Below, one piece after another: positions 25,204 through 33,739 of a DNA stretch of 64,000 nucleotides. The DNA is from Amycolatopsis rubida. Lineage in GTDB: Bacteria > Actinomycetota > Actinomycetes > Mycobacteriales > Pseudonocardiaceae. How positions within the stretch are numbered: position 1 is the stretch's first letter; each line of letters begins with the position of its first letter. Position numbers and translations under genes: made by a program. The notes under the pieces are model-generated. The model was given only the letters and a program-made list of their open reading frames with translations, did not search any database and had not been told where the DNA came from. The stretch lies in contig NZ_FOWC01000002.1 in NCBI RefSeq assembly GCF_900115345.1, positions 434,001 through 498,000 on the forward strand, in the 5' to 3' direction.

Positions 25204-25558
25204 CGAGAACCGCCTGGAGTACGTGGGGGCTGGGGGCGTCGGTCACCGGCGTCGCGGTGCGGAACAGCACGAGGTTGCGTTCTATCAAATCGCTCAGCAG
25301 CACCTTCACCACCGGCAGCGGGAGGCCGACCCGCGCGGCCACCTCGGCGACCGAAACCGGGCGCTGGCACAGGGAAAGAATGCGCGAGTACTCCGGTTCG
25401 AGGCCGGGCGTCTCGCTCGCGGCGCGCAGCGCGACGACGAGCGTGATGAGGTCGAGCCCGCGGGTGTCGGACCGGGTCCGCCCGCCGGTGACGGCGTAGG
25501 ACCGCACCAGCGGACCGGCCTCGTCCTCGTACCAGGACTCGCGGCCCTTCGCCGTCAT
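25184..25558 (-). CDS. cvnC: Conservon DUF742 protein CvnC
   Basis: A 124-residue DUF742 protein. EDEAGPLVRSYAVTGGRTRSD starts the domain, and VAEVAARVGLPLPVVKVLLSDLIERNLV is its helix-turn-helix-like core. It is the third gene of the conservon, overlapping cvnB by 4 bp and cvnD by 20 bp. DUF742 proteins link the histidine kinase-like CvnA to the GTPase CvnD in current models. Confidence 0.92.
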   Translation of the reverse strand: MTAKGRESWYEDEAGPLVRSYAVTGGRTRSDTRGLDLITLVVALRAASETPGLEPEYSRILSLCQRPVSVAEVAARVGLPLPVVKVLLSDLIERNLVLFRTATPVTDAPSPHVLQAVLDGIRKL

Positions 25559-25971
25559 GGCGAGGTCCGCTGGACCGCTCCGGCCCGCGGCGCCGCGGTG
25601 AGCACCGCGCCGACCCGCTTGACCATCAGGTTCATCTCGTAGGCCACGAGCCCCATGTCCGCGTCGACCCCGGCCAGCAGCGCGAGGCAGGCGCCCCGGC
25701 CGGCCGCGGTCACGAACAGGAACGCGTGGTCCATCTCGACCATCGTCTGGCGCACGTTGCCGCCGCCGAAGTGCCGTCCGGTGCCGCGGGCGAGGCTCTG
25801 GAACGCCGACGCGACCGCGGACAGGTGCTCCGCGTCCGCCTCGGACAAAGTGCCCGACCGGCCGATCAGCAACCCGTCCGCGGACAGCACCACCGCGCGG
25901 TCCGCGCCGGCGACCCGCTGCACGAGGTCGTCGAGCAGCCAGTCGAGCTCGTTGACGCCGTTGTTCGCCAT
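25555..25971 (-). CDS. cvnB: Conservon roadblock/LC7 protein CvnB
   Basis: A 138-residue roadblock/LC7-fold protein: LDWLLDDLVQRVAGADRAVVLSADGLLIG at the N terminus and CLALLAGVDADMGLVAYEMN in the second half. Roadblock proteins act as GTPase-activating or scaffold partners of small GTPases such as MglA and CvnD. ATG overlaps the TGA of cvnA by one base, so the four conservon genes are translationally linked. Confidence 0.92.
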   Translation of the reverse strand: MANNGVNELDWLLDDLVQRVAGADRAVVLSADGLLIGRSGTLSEADAEHLSAVASAFQSLARGTGRHFGGGNVRQTMVEMDHAFLFVTAAGRGACLALLAGVDADMGLVAYEMNLMVKRVGAVLTAAPRAGAVQRTSP

Positions 25972-28484
25972 CAGTCGCGATCTCCGTACCTGTTGTCGTG
26001 CCCGGGATCGGCCTCGCGGGCCCGCCGGGTGCCCTGTTGGAAGGCGCTGAGCCGGGCGCGGGCCTGCTCCGGCGAATCCTCGCGGACGTCGTCGGATTCC
26101 GCCGCCGGCCGGTCACTGCGCAGCTGCGGAACGAGGTTCTGCTGCCGGCGCCGCTGCGGCAGCGGAGGACGTCCGGGCGGACGCGGCGGCGCGGCCCGGC
26201 CGTTTTCGGCCGCCGGACGCGGCACCCGGCCGTTGTCCGCGGGCGGGCGCTGCTCGCGGTTTTGCGGCGGACGGACCGGCGGCGCCTCGGCGGCCGGACG
26301 CATCGCGCGGCGGGTCGGCAACTCCGGCCGCTGCTGCTCCGGCGCGACCCGCGGTTCCGGTGCGACCCGCGACGGCTGCGGCAGTTCCGCCTGCTGCGGT
26401 TCCGGAGGCGCCTGCTTCCGTTGCGGCGATTCCGGTCGCCGCGGGTCAGCCCGCGACGGCTCCGCCGCGAGCCGGGAAAGCTCCGGCACCCCGTCCGAGT
26501 CCGCGGCGGATTCCGTCTCGGCGGCCGAAGGCTCCGTTTCGCTGATCGGCGCGAGCAAATCCTTGCGCACCAACACGATCGCCCGGGTCCCGCCGTACGC
26601 GGATTCGCGCAGGTGCACCGAGATCCCGTGCCGCGACGCCAGCCGCGCGACCACGAACAGGCCCAGCCGCGGTTCGTCGGACAGCGCCATGATCCCGAAG
26701 TCCGGCGGGTCGGCGAGCATCGCGTTGAACTCGTCGGCCTGTTCCTGCTCGATGCCCAGCCCCTGGTCCTCGACCTCGATCACGACGCCCTTGCCGACCA
26801 CGTTGCCGCGCAGTTCGACGCGCGCTTCCGGCGGCGAGAACGACGTCGCGTTGTCGATCAGCTCGGCGAGCAGGTGCACGAGGTCGCCGACGACCGGCCC
26901 GCGCACCGCGACCTCCGGCAGCTTCGCCGTCTTCACGCGCGCGAAGTGCTCGGTTTCCGCCGCCGCGCCGCGGACGAGTTCCACCAGCGACACCGGATTG
27001 CGCCACTGCCGTCCGGGCTGACCGCCGCCGAGGATGATCAGGTTCTCCGCGTTGCGCCGCGCGCGAGTGGAGAGGTGGTCGAGGCGGAACAGCGTGTCGA
27101 GCTGGTCCGGGTCCTCCTGCTTGCGCTCGGCGGCGTCCAGCACTTTCAGCTGCCGGTGCACGATGACCTGGCTGCGGTGCGCGATGTTGAGGAACACCGC
27201 CTTCGTGCCCTGCCGGGTCTTGGCCTCTTCGACCGCGGCGGCGAGCGCGGACTGCTGCGCCAGGTTGAATGCCTCGGCCACCTCGCCGATCTCGTCCGTG
27301 CCGTGGTCGAGCAGATGCCCGCCCTCGTCGAGGTCGACCGGTTCGCCCGCGCGCACGCGGCCGACGAGTTCCGGCAGCCGCACCTCGGCCGCGTCGAGGG
27401 TGTCCTCGCGCAGCCGGGCGAGCCGGGAGATGAAGCGCTTCGACAGCCGCAGCGCGACCAGCACCACGGCGAGCGCGAAGAGCACCGCCGCCGCGCCCGC
27501 GATGATCGAGTTCCGCAGCGTGCCGTCCGCGTCGGTGATCGCCGCGTTGGTCGCGTGCGCGCTCTGCGCGGCGAACATCGTCATCAGCGTGGTGGCGACC
27601 TGCTTGGCGTCGGTGCGCCACTGCTCGATCGGCACCGGAAGCTGTTTCGCGCCGGACAGCAAGGCGTTCTCGACCTGCGTCACGGTCGTCCACGCGGGAC
27701 TGGAGACGAGCTTGTCGTAGTTCGCCCGCACTTCGGGCACCATCTGCGGCACCGACTGTTCGAGCTGCGCGTGGTACGCGCCGATCTGGCCGAGGTACGC
27801 GCGCTGCTCGTCGCCGGACAGTCCGCCCGCGGCGAGCCCGGCCGAGGCCAGTGCGTCGCTGCGCTGCATTTCCTCGGCCGCGGTGAAAATCGGGATGGCG
27901 GACAGCCGGGCGTAGGCGTTGTCCGCGCCGCGCGCGGCCTGCGCGAGGCCCGCGACGCCCTGGGTGAACTGGTCGATGATCTGGTTGTAGAAGGAAAAAA
28001 CCTCCAGCCGCGGCACCTGCCCGGAGTCGACCCGCTGGCGCAGCTGCGGCAGTTTCGCTTCCAGCCCGGCGAACGTGGCGATGTTCTGCTTGACGCTCGC
28101 GGGCACGTTCGAGTCGCTCGCGAAGTTGCCCTGCAGCACGGAGGTGATCTGCGCGACGGACGCGTCCGTCTTCGGCCGGGTCGCCAGCAGGGCGGCGCGC
28201 GCGGCGTCCTGTCCGGCGAGCACGCTCATCGACAGCTGCCGTTCCTGTTCCGCGGCGAGCAGGAACGGAATTCCGGGGCCTTCCGAACCGCGAATCTTCC
28301 GCGCGTAACCACGCGCCTGCGCCGCGTCGAAAATCAGGTACCCGGCGAGCGCGATACCGACCACCAGCAACGCCACGCTCGGAATCAACGCGATCGCCAG
28401 CACACGAGAGCGAATAGACGACCCGCGGCCGTTTCGCCCGGAATTCTGCTTCACCGTGATCCGTTTTCCTTCCGGCCCTGCCAT
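25971..28484 (-). CDS. cvnA: Conservon sensor histidine-kinase-like protein CvnA
   Basis: An 837-residue membrane protein. TM1 is near 31-52, followed by an extracellular nitrate/nitrite-sensing-like domain (about 60-310; EQERQLSMSVLAGQDAARA), TM2 near 325-347, a HAMP segment (LDEGGHLLDHGTDEIGEVAEAF) and a HATPase domain: ELIDNATSFSPPEARV (N box), VEDQGLGI (G1) and GLFVVARLASRHGI (G2). The phospho-acceptor region reads FLNIAHRSQVIVHRQL and lacks the standard H-E/D-x-x pattern, as usual for CvnA. The last 190 residues are a Pro/Arg/Gln-rich disordered tail, common in this family. It opens the conservon operon. Confidence 0.93.
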   Translation of the reverse strand: MAGPEGKRITVKQNSGRNGRGSSIRSRVLAIALIPSVALLVVGIALAGYLIFDAAQARGYARKIRGSEGPGIPFLLAAEQERQLSMSVLAGQDAARAALLATRPKTDASVAQITSVLQGNFASDSNVPASVKQNIATFAGLEAKLPQLRQRVDSGQVPRLEVFSFYNQIIDQFTQGVAGLAQAARGADNAYARLSAIPIFTAAEEMQRSDALASAGLAAGGLSGDEQRAYLGQIGAYHAQLEQSVPQMVPEVRANYDKLVSSPAWTTVTQVENALLSGAKQLPVPIEQWRTDAKQVATTLMTMFAAQSAHATNAAITDADGTLRNSIIAGAAAVLFALAVVLVALRLSKRFISRLARLREDTLDAAEVRLPELVGRVRAGEPVDLDEGGHLLDHGTDEIGEVAEAFNLAQQSALAAAVEEAKTRQGTKAVFLNIAHRSQVIVHRQLKVLDAAERKQEDPDQLDTLFRLDHLSTRARRNAENLIILGGGQPGRQWRNPVSLVELVRGAAAETEHFARVKTAKLPEVAVRGPVVGDLVHLLAELIDNATSFSPPEARVELRGNVVGKGVVIEVEDQGLGIEQEQADEFNAMLADPPDFGIMALSDEPRLGLFVVARLASRHGISVHLRESAYGGTRAIVLVRKDLLAPISETEPSAAETESAADSDGVPELSRLAAEPSRADPRRPESPQRKQAPPEPQQAELPQPSRVAPEPRVAPEQQRPELPTRRAMRPAAEAPPVRPPQNREQRPPADNGRVPRPAAENGRAAPPRPPGRPPLPQRRRQQNLVPQLRSDRPAAESDDVREDSPEQARARLSAFQQGTRRAREADPGHDNRYGDRD

Positions 28485-28831
28485 GGTATTCGGGTCCGCG
28501 GTGTTTTCCTTGCACCGGTCCGACCAGCCGGATCACAGTTCACCGTGGTCTGCGTTGCCCGCGACGACGGTAAGCAACCCGGACGGGCGAGTCAAGTCCG
28601 GGCCCGCGTTGCCGTCATCCTCTTGTTACCTGCTAGTAACCCGCTGTGGTGCTTGGAAAACTGATCACCACCGGACGTGACCTTGGTCGCATCGGCTCCG
28701 CCGCCCGCCCGCCGGGCTCCGGCGCGTGAGGTCCGTCACGACCACTCGCCCGCGAAAACCAACCGGAAACTTACGCGCATTTTCGCAGCAACAGCGGAAT
28801 AGAACGGAAAACCGAGATCGATTTCCGGAAT
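28485..28831. other. Gene-free region upstream of cvnA with one dyad
   Basis: A 347-bp stretch that must hold the conservon promoter. The only element I see is GTTAC-N6-GTAAC at 28625-28640, the kind of short TTAC/GTAA dyad bound by many TetR-type repressors. No ORF with a credible start is present. Confidence 0.45.
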
Positions 28832-29122
28832 TCAGCGCCGGACACCATTCGGCGGCCGGTGCGCGGAAAGCCGCGGCACCGGTGCCGGGTCGGCTTCCTC
28901 CGCCCCGTCCGGGCGATCGCGGCGGAGCAGATCCTGCAGCATCTCGCGGCACGCCCACGCCAGCACCGCCACCGCCGCGATCAGCACCGCTACCAGCGTC
29001 GATTCGACCGGATAACGCCCGATGAAGTCGCCGAAACGCGCGAGCAGGAAGCCGAGAGCCACGCCGACGAGCAGGGTCACGACATACGAGAGCGGCACTT
29101 CCCGACCGCGGGTCTCGATCAT
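28832..29122 (-). CDS. Small membrane protein, two spans, unknown function
   Basis: A 96-residue protein: MIETRGREVPLSYVVTLLVG opens the first span (about 10-28) and STLVAVLIAAVAVLAWACRE is the second (about 40-60), followed by a charged cytoplasmic tail (LRRDRPDGAEEADPAP). The ATG at 29120-29122 follows GGAAGGGG; a start at 29227 would add an arginine-rich extension and is less likely. No family recognised. Confidence 0.6.
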   Translation of the reverse strand: MIETRGREVPLSYVVTLLVGVALGFLLARFGDFIGRYPVESTLVAVLIAAVAVLAWACREMLQDLLRRDRPDGAEEADPAPVPRLSAHRPPNGVRR

Positions 29123-29333
29123 TTCGGCCCCTTCCGCCCCGGATCCGCGCGGCGGCATCGCTTCCCGATCAGCTTCCGCCCACGAAAAAACAAGCACCAA
29201 GCATACCCGCCGGGCGGCGCGCGGCACCCCCGTCGATCACCCAAAGGGGCGAGCACGACACCGATTGTTCACCCAGGACCCGCGAATCCGGCCGGATCCG
29301 CGCGAATCCGCGCGGATATCGCGCGAATTCTTT

Positions 29334-30524
29334 TCAGCGCACCTCGCGCAGCACAGTCACCGCCCGCAGCACCTCGGCGTAGGTCGTGTACAGCGGGGCC
29401 AGCCCGAACCGCAGCACGTCCGGCGGCCGGAAATCCCCGAGCACCCCGTGTTCGTGCAGCGCGTTCATCGTCTGCTGCCCGCCCGCGTCCCGCACCGAAA
29501 CCTGGTGCCCGCGCGCGTGCTCGCGCGGCGTCGGAATGTCGGCTCCCGGCAGCAGTTCGTCCGCGCACCGGAAAAAGAAATCGCCCAGCGCCAAGCCTTT
29601 CGCGCGCAGCACGGAAAGGTCGACGCCCTCCCAGACGTCCAGCGCGGCGTCGAGCGCCAGCATCGACAGGATGTCCGGCGTGCCTGCCCGGGCGCGTGCG
29701 ATCCCCGCGCCGCCGCGGTATCCCGGTTCCATTCCGAACGGATCCGCGTGCCCGGCCCATCCGGCGAGCGGCTGATCGAAGTCCGCCTGATGCCGCCGTG
29801 CCACATAGACGAACGCGGGCGAACCAGGTCCGCCGTTGAGGAATTTGTACGTACAGCCCACCGCGAAGTCGACGTCGCACGCGTCCAGCTGAACCGGAAT
29901 CGCGCCGACGCTGTGGCAGAGATCCCACACCGCGAGTGCGCCCACCGCGTGTACGGCGTCAGTGACCGACGGCATGTCGTGCAGCCGCCCGCTGACGTAA
30001 TCGACGTGATTGACGAGCACCGCGGCGGTCCGCTCGCTCACCGCGCCCGGCAGTTCCGCCACCGGCACGCGTCGCACGGTGTGCCCGGTGAGCCGAGCCG
30101 CCTGGTCGGCCACGTAGCCATCGGTCGGGAAGGTCGCCGCGTCGACCAGGACCTCGTCGCGACCGGGGTTCGCCCGCACCGCCGCGACGAGCACCTTGAA
30201 CAGGTCCACACTCGTCGAGTCCGCCACCACGACCTGTCCGGCAGCGGCCCCGACCAGCGGCGCGATCCGCTCCCCGACCCGCTGCGGGGCTTCCCACCAG
30301 CCCTCGGTCCACGACCGGATCAGCCGCCGCCCCCACTGCTCGCGCACCACCTGGCGCACCCGCTCCGCGACGTGTTTCGGCGGTGCGCCAAGGGAATTCC
30401 CGTCAAAGTAGGCGACTTCCGGGTCAAGGTCGAACTCCGCGCGTTTCGCGGCGAGCGGGTCGGCGGCGTCGAGTGCGGCGGCCTCGTCGGCAAGGCTCTC
30501 GCCGCGCACGGCGGATTCGGTCAT
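29334..30524 (-). CDS. kynU: Kynureninase
   Basis: A 396-residue PLP enzyme that hydrolyses kynurenine or 3-hydroxykynurenine to anthranilate or 3-hydroxyanthranilate plus alanine. YFDGNSLGAPP near the N terminus, D201 and H204 in WDLCHSVGA, and GCTYKFLNGGPGSPAF with the PLP lysine K227 are family hallmarks. No tryptophan 2,3-dioxygenase or kynurenine formamidase gene adjoins it, so the rest of the pathway is elsewhere. Divergent from the FadD15-like gene over 145 bp. Confidence 0.95.
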   Translation of the reverse strand: MTESAVRGESLADEAAALDAADPLAAKRAEFDLDPEVAYFDGNSLGAPPKHVAERVRQVVREQWGRRLIRSWTEGWWEAPQRVGERIAPLVGAAAGQVVVADSTSVDLFKVLVAAVRANPGRDEVLVDAATFPTDGYVADQAARLTGHTVRRVPVAELPGAVSERTAAVLVNHVDYVSGRLHDMPSVTDAVHAVGALAVWDLCHSVGAIPVQLDACDVDFAVGCTYKFLNGGPGSPAFVYVARRHQADFDQPLAGWAGHADPFGMEPGYRGGAGIARARAGTPDILSMLALDAALDVWEGVDLSVLRAKGLALGDFFFRCADELLPGADIPTPREHARGHQVSVRDAGGQQTMNALHEHGVLGDFRPPDVLRFGLAPLYTTYAEVLRAVTVLREVR

Positions 30525-30669
30525 CGACGCTCCTCAGGCTCCGGTTCGCCCCATTCATAACAGGAGCAGGCCCTGTCTATCGAGCGCCGAGGCTGGCCGG
30601 GATTCTCTATCGGCCGCCGCGCCGACGACCTACAGTGACCTGACCAGGCACCACCGGAGGAGGTCAGCG

Positions 30670-32496
30670 TTGACCCAGTCGATCGCCGAACAAGCCGAGG
30701 GCCGCACCATTCCGTCGCTGCTGCGGCGCAATGCCGTCGAGTACGGGGACCGGCCCGCGCTCACCTCGCTCGATCTCGAAGGCCGTCCGACGCTCACCTG
30801 GAGCGAGTTCCGGACCGCGGTCGCCGAGGTGTCCCGAGGGCTCGCCGGGCTCGGCCTCGCCGCGGGCGACCGGATGCTGATCATGGCCCCGAGTTCGCCG
30901 GACCACCTGGTCGCCGACCTCGCCGCGGTGCACCTGGCGGCCATCCCGTGCACGGCGTACGCGACGCTCAGCCCGGAGCAGATCCGCTACGTCGCCCGGC
31001 ACAGCGCCGCCCCGGTCGTCGTCCTCGCCGGCGCCGACGAGCTGTCCCGCTGGCTGCCGGTGCTCGACGACCTGCCCGCGCTGCGCCGCGTGGTGGTCAT
31101 GGACGAATCCGCGATCCCGGACGGCGACGACCGGTTCGTCGCGTACTCCGCGGTGCGCGAAACCGGCCGCGCCGCGCTCGCCGCCGACCCCGAAGCGTTC
31201 GACCAAGCGTGGCAGGCGATCCGCCCGGACGACCCGCTCGCGATGATCTACACCTCCGGCACCACCGGCGACCCCAAGGGCGTCGTGCTCTCCCACCGCA
31301 ACGCGATCCACGAGGGCATCGCCGTGCACACGCTGCACAAGGCCCCGATGCACCCCACGAACATCGCGTACCTGCCGCTGGCGCACATCGCCGAACGCGA
31401 GCTGTCGATCTACCTGCCGATCGTCGCGGCGGGCCACGTGCACACGGTCGGCGATCCCTCCGGTGTGGTCGCGGCGCTCGGCCAGGTGCATCCGCAGAGC
31501 TTCTTCGGCGTGCCGCGGGTGTGGGAGAAGATGGTGGCGGGCTTGAAGAACATGCTCGCCGGCGTGCCCGAGGACCGGCGCGAGGCGCTCATTTCGGCGA
31601 ACGAACTCCTGCAAGAGGGCTACAAACTGCGCAGCGCGGGCGAGGAACTGCCCGCTGACCTCGCCGAGCGCATCGCGAAGACCGACGAGACCGTGCTCGC
31701 CCCGGTGCGCGGGCTGCTCGGACTCGACCAGCTGCACGTCGCGTCCAGCGGCGCGGCCGCGTTGCCGCTGGAAGTGCTGTACTTCCTCGCCGGGCTGGGC
31801 GTCGAGATCCGCGAGGTCTGGGGCCTGTCGGAGACCACCGGCGCGGCGACCGCGAACAGCGCCGACGCGTTCCGTGCGGGCACCGTCGGCCGTCCGATCG
31901 ACGGCGTCGAGGTGAAGACCGGCGAGGACGGCGAACTGCTCGTCCGCGGTCCGATCGTGTTCCTCGGCTACCTTCAGCCGGACGGCACGATCGAACCGGC
32001 CACCGACGCCGACGGCTGGTTCGCCACCGGCGACATCGGCACGATCGACGACGACGGCTACGTCACGATCACCGACCGCAAGAAGGAACTGATCATCACC
32101 TCAAGCGGCAAGAACATCGCGCCGACCCGGATCGAGGGCTTGCTGAAGGAACATCCGCTGATCGGCCAGGCGGTCGCGATCGGCGACGCGCGGCCGTACC
32201 TGACCGCGCTGATCGTGCTCGACGACGAGATCGCGCCCGGCTGGGCAGCGGCCAACGGCGTCGAAGCGGCCGGGATCGACGCGCTCGCCGCGCACGAGGC
32301 GGTCCAGGCGGAGATCGCGCGGGCCGTCGAGTCCGCCAACAGCAGGCTCGCGCGGGCCGAGCAGATCAAGCGCTACCACGTCATCACCACCGCGTGGACG
32401 CCGGAGACGGGCGAGCTGACCCCGACGCTCAAGCTCAAGCGCCGGGTGATCAACGACCGCTACGGCACCGACATCGCCGCGCTCTATTCCTCGTAA
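30670..32496 (+). CDS. Long-chain fatty-acid CoA ligase (FadD15-like)
   Basis: A 608-residue ANL-superfamily ligase. MIYTSGTTGDPKGVVLSHRN (A3), the long-chain-specific gate region around YLPLAHIAERELS, VWGLSETTGAAT (A5), GWFATGDIG (A7) and TDRKKELIITSSGKNIAPTRIE (about 466-487, A8) are all present. The C-terminal lysine-rich end (LTPTLKLKRRVI) fits FadD15/ACSL-type enzymes, which activate long-chain fatty acids. The start is TTG at 30670, 8 bp after GGAGGAGG, an exceptionally strong ribosome-binding site. The stop lies 3 bp from that of the convergent SDR gene. Confidence 0.9.
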   Translation: MTQSIAEQAEGRTIPSLLRRNAVEYGDRPALTSLDLEGRPTLTWSEFRTAVAEVSRGLAGLGLAAGDRMLIMAPSSPDHLVADLAAVHLAAIPCTAYATLSPEQIRYVARHSAAPVVVLAGADELSRWLPVLDDLPALRRVVVMDESAIPDGDDRFVAYSAVRETGRAALAADPEAFDQAWQAIRPDDPLAMIYTSGTTGDPKGVVLSHRNAIHEGIAVHTLHKAPMHPTNIAYLPLAHIAERELSIYLPIVAAGHVHTVGDPSGVVAALGQVHPQSFFGVPRVWEKMVAGLKNMLAGVPEDRREALISANELLQEGYKLRSAGEELPADLAERIAKTDETVLAPVRGLLGLDQLHVASSGAAALPLEVLYFLAGLGVEIREVWGLSETTGAATANSADAFRAGTVGRPIDGVEVKTGEDGELLVRGPIVFLGYLQPDGTIEPATDADGWFATGDIGTIDDDGYVTITDRKKELIITSSGKNIAPTRIEGLLKEHPLIGQAVAIGDARPYLTALIVLDDEIAPGWAAANGVEAAGIDALAAHEAVQAEIARAVESANSRLARAEQIKRYHVITTAWTPETGELTPTLKLKRRVINDRYGTDIAALYSS

Positions 32497-32499
32497 GGT

Positions 32500-33387
32500 T
32501 CACGAGGCCTGCCGGGACCACTTGCGCAGCCGCGGCGGCACGCGCTTCTCCAGTCCGTAGTTCTCCAGGTGAGCGGAAAACACCTCGTCGAACGCCTGCT
32601 GCACGGTCTCGGTGTCCCAGTCCGGCCGTTCCAGGATCGGCTGCTTCAAATACGGCTGTCCCATCACGTGCAGCTGCGGCCCGTTGCACCGGATCATCTG
32701 CCCGGTGATGCCGTGCGATCCCTCGCCGAGCAGGAAAAGCACGAGGGGCGCGATCTTCGCCGGCGTGCGCTCCGGCGGGCAGGCCCGCAGCGCGCGTTCG
32801 GATTTCCAGACCATCCGGGTGTGCGCCACCGGGCACACCGCGTTCACCCGGATCCCGGAGTCGTCGAGGTCCAGTGCCCACGAATAGGTCAGCGACGCGA
32901 CCGCGCCCTTGCTCGCCGAGTACACCCCGAGCTTGCGCTGCCCGAGCGACGCGCCGGAGGAGATGTTCACGATCGACCCGCCGCCGCCCGCGCCGACCAT
33001 CGCCCGGATCGCGGCCAGCCCGGTGTACATCACGCCGAGCACGTTCACCTCGACCAGCTGGCGGGCCTGCTCCGCGTCGTCCTCCCAGGGCAGCGCCTCG
33101 TAGTTGAGCCCCGCGTTGTTGACCAGCCCGTCGATCCGGCCGAACTCGGCGACGCACTGGTCGACGATCGCCTGCGCCTGCGCCGGGTCGGCCACGCTGT
33201 ACCCGTTCGCGACCGCGCGCCCGCCGTGGCCGCGGATGGTCTCTGCAGTGCGCTCGGCCAGGTCGGCGTCCACGTCGTTGACCACCACCGCGCCGCCCGC
33301 CCTGGCGACGTGCACGGCGAACGCCTCCCCGAGCCCGCGTCCGGCCCCGGTCACGACCACGGCCTTGTCCTGCAACAGTCTGTCCAC
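32500..33387 (-). CDS. SDR-family oxidoreductase
   Basis: A 295-residue classical SDR: VVVTGAGRGLGEAFAVHVARAGG (cofactor loop, about 9-31), NNAGL, IVNISSGAS with the catalytic serine, and YSASKGAVASL. The long C-terminal tail (YLKQPILERPDWDTETVQQAF) resembles MaoC/SDR-type or 3-oxoacyl-reductase paralogues in lipid metabolism. GTG at 33385-33387 follows GGGGAG. Convergent with the fatty-acid CoA ligase; a lipid role is plausible. Confidence 0.85.
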   Translation of the reverse strand: MDRLLQDKAVVVTGAGRGLGEAFAVHVARAGGAVVVNDVDADLAERTAETIRGHGGRAVANGYSVADPAQAQAIVDQCVAEFGRIDGLVNNAGLNYEALPWEDDAEQARQLVEVNVLGVMYTGLAAIRAMVGAGGGGSIVNISSGASLGQRKLGVYSASKGAVASLTYSWALDLDDSGIRVNAVCPVAHTRMVWKSERALRACPPERTPAKIAPLVLFLLGEGSHGITGQMIRCNGPQLHVMGQPYLKQPILERPDWDTETVQQAFDEVFSAHLENYGLEKRVPPRLRKWSRQAS

Positions 33388-33651
33388 GCTCACTCCCCGC
33401 TGGTGCGCCCGGCGCGAGGACGGCCGCTCCGCCGGGTCTCTCCCAGTGTTGGACCGTTCGGCCCAGTCGCACCGGTCGATGGCGACGAACGGTGGTCGCG
33501 CTGCGCCGAACGAGGAAAGCTGATCAGTGCCACGGATACCCCGCGGCAGGTCAGTCGGAACAGCTCCGCCTGCCGGCCACCGGATTCTTCCCGGCTGTTC
33601 ACCCTGGTGTGATCGGCGGCATACTGAGGGTGCACGCCCTGGCCGGAGCAG

Positions 33652-33675
33652 TGACACTCCTGGCCAGGAGTGTCA
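33652..33675. promoter_or_regulatory. Perfect 24-bp palindrome upstream of MFS transporter gene
   Basis: TGACACTCCTGG is followed directly by its exact reverse complement, giving a 12+12 palindrome with no spacer, 64 bp before the GTG of the transporter. Size and position fit a repressor operator of the TetR or MarR type; the regulator is not adjacent. Confidence 0.7.
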
Positions 33676-33739
33676 TCGGCAAAGGCAGAATGCGAGCAAC
33701 CGGCATTCACTCGATCGGGGAGGGGGCAGTGGTCATCTC

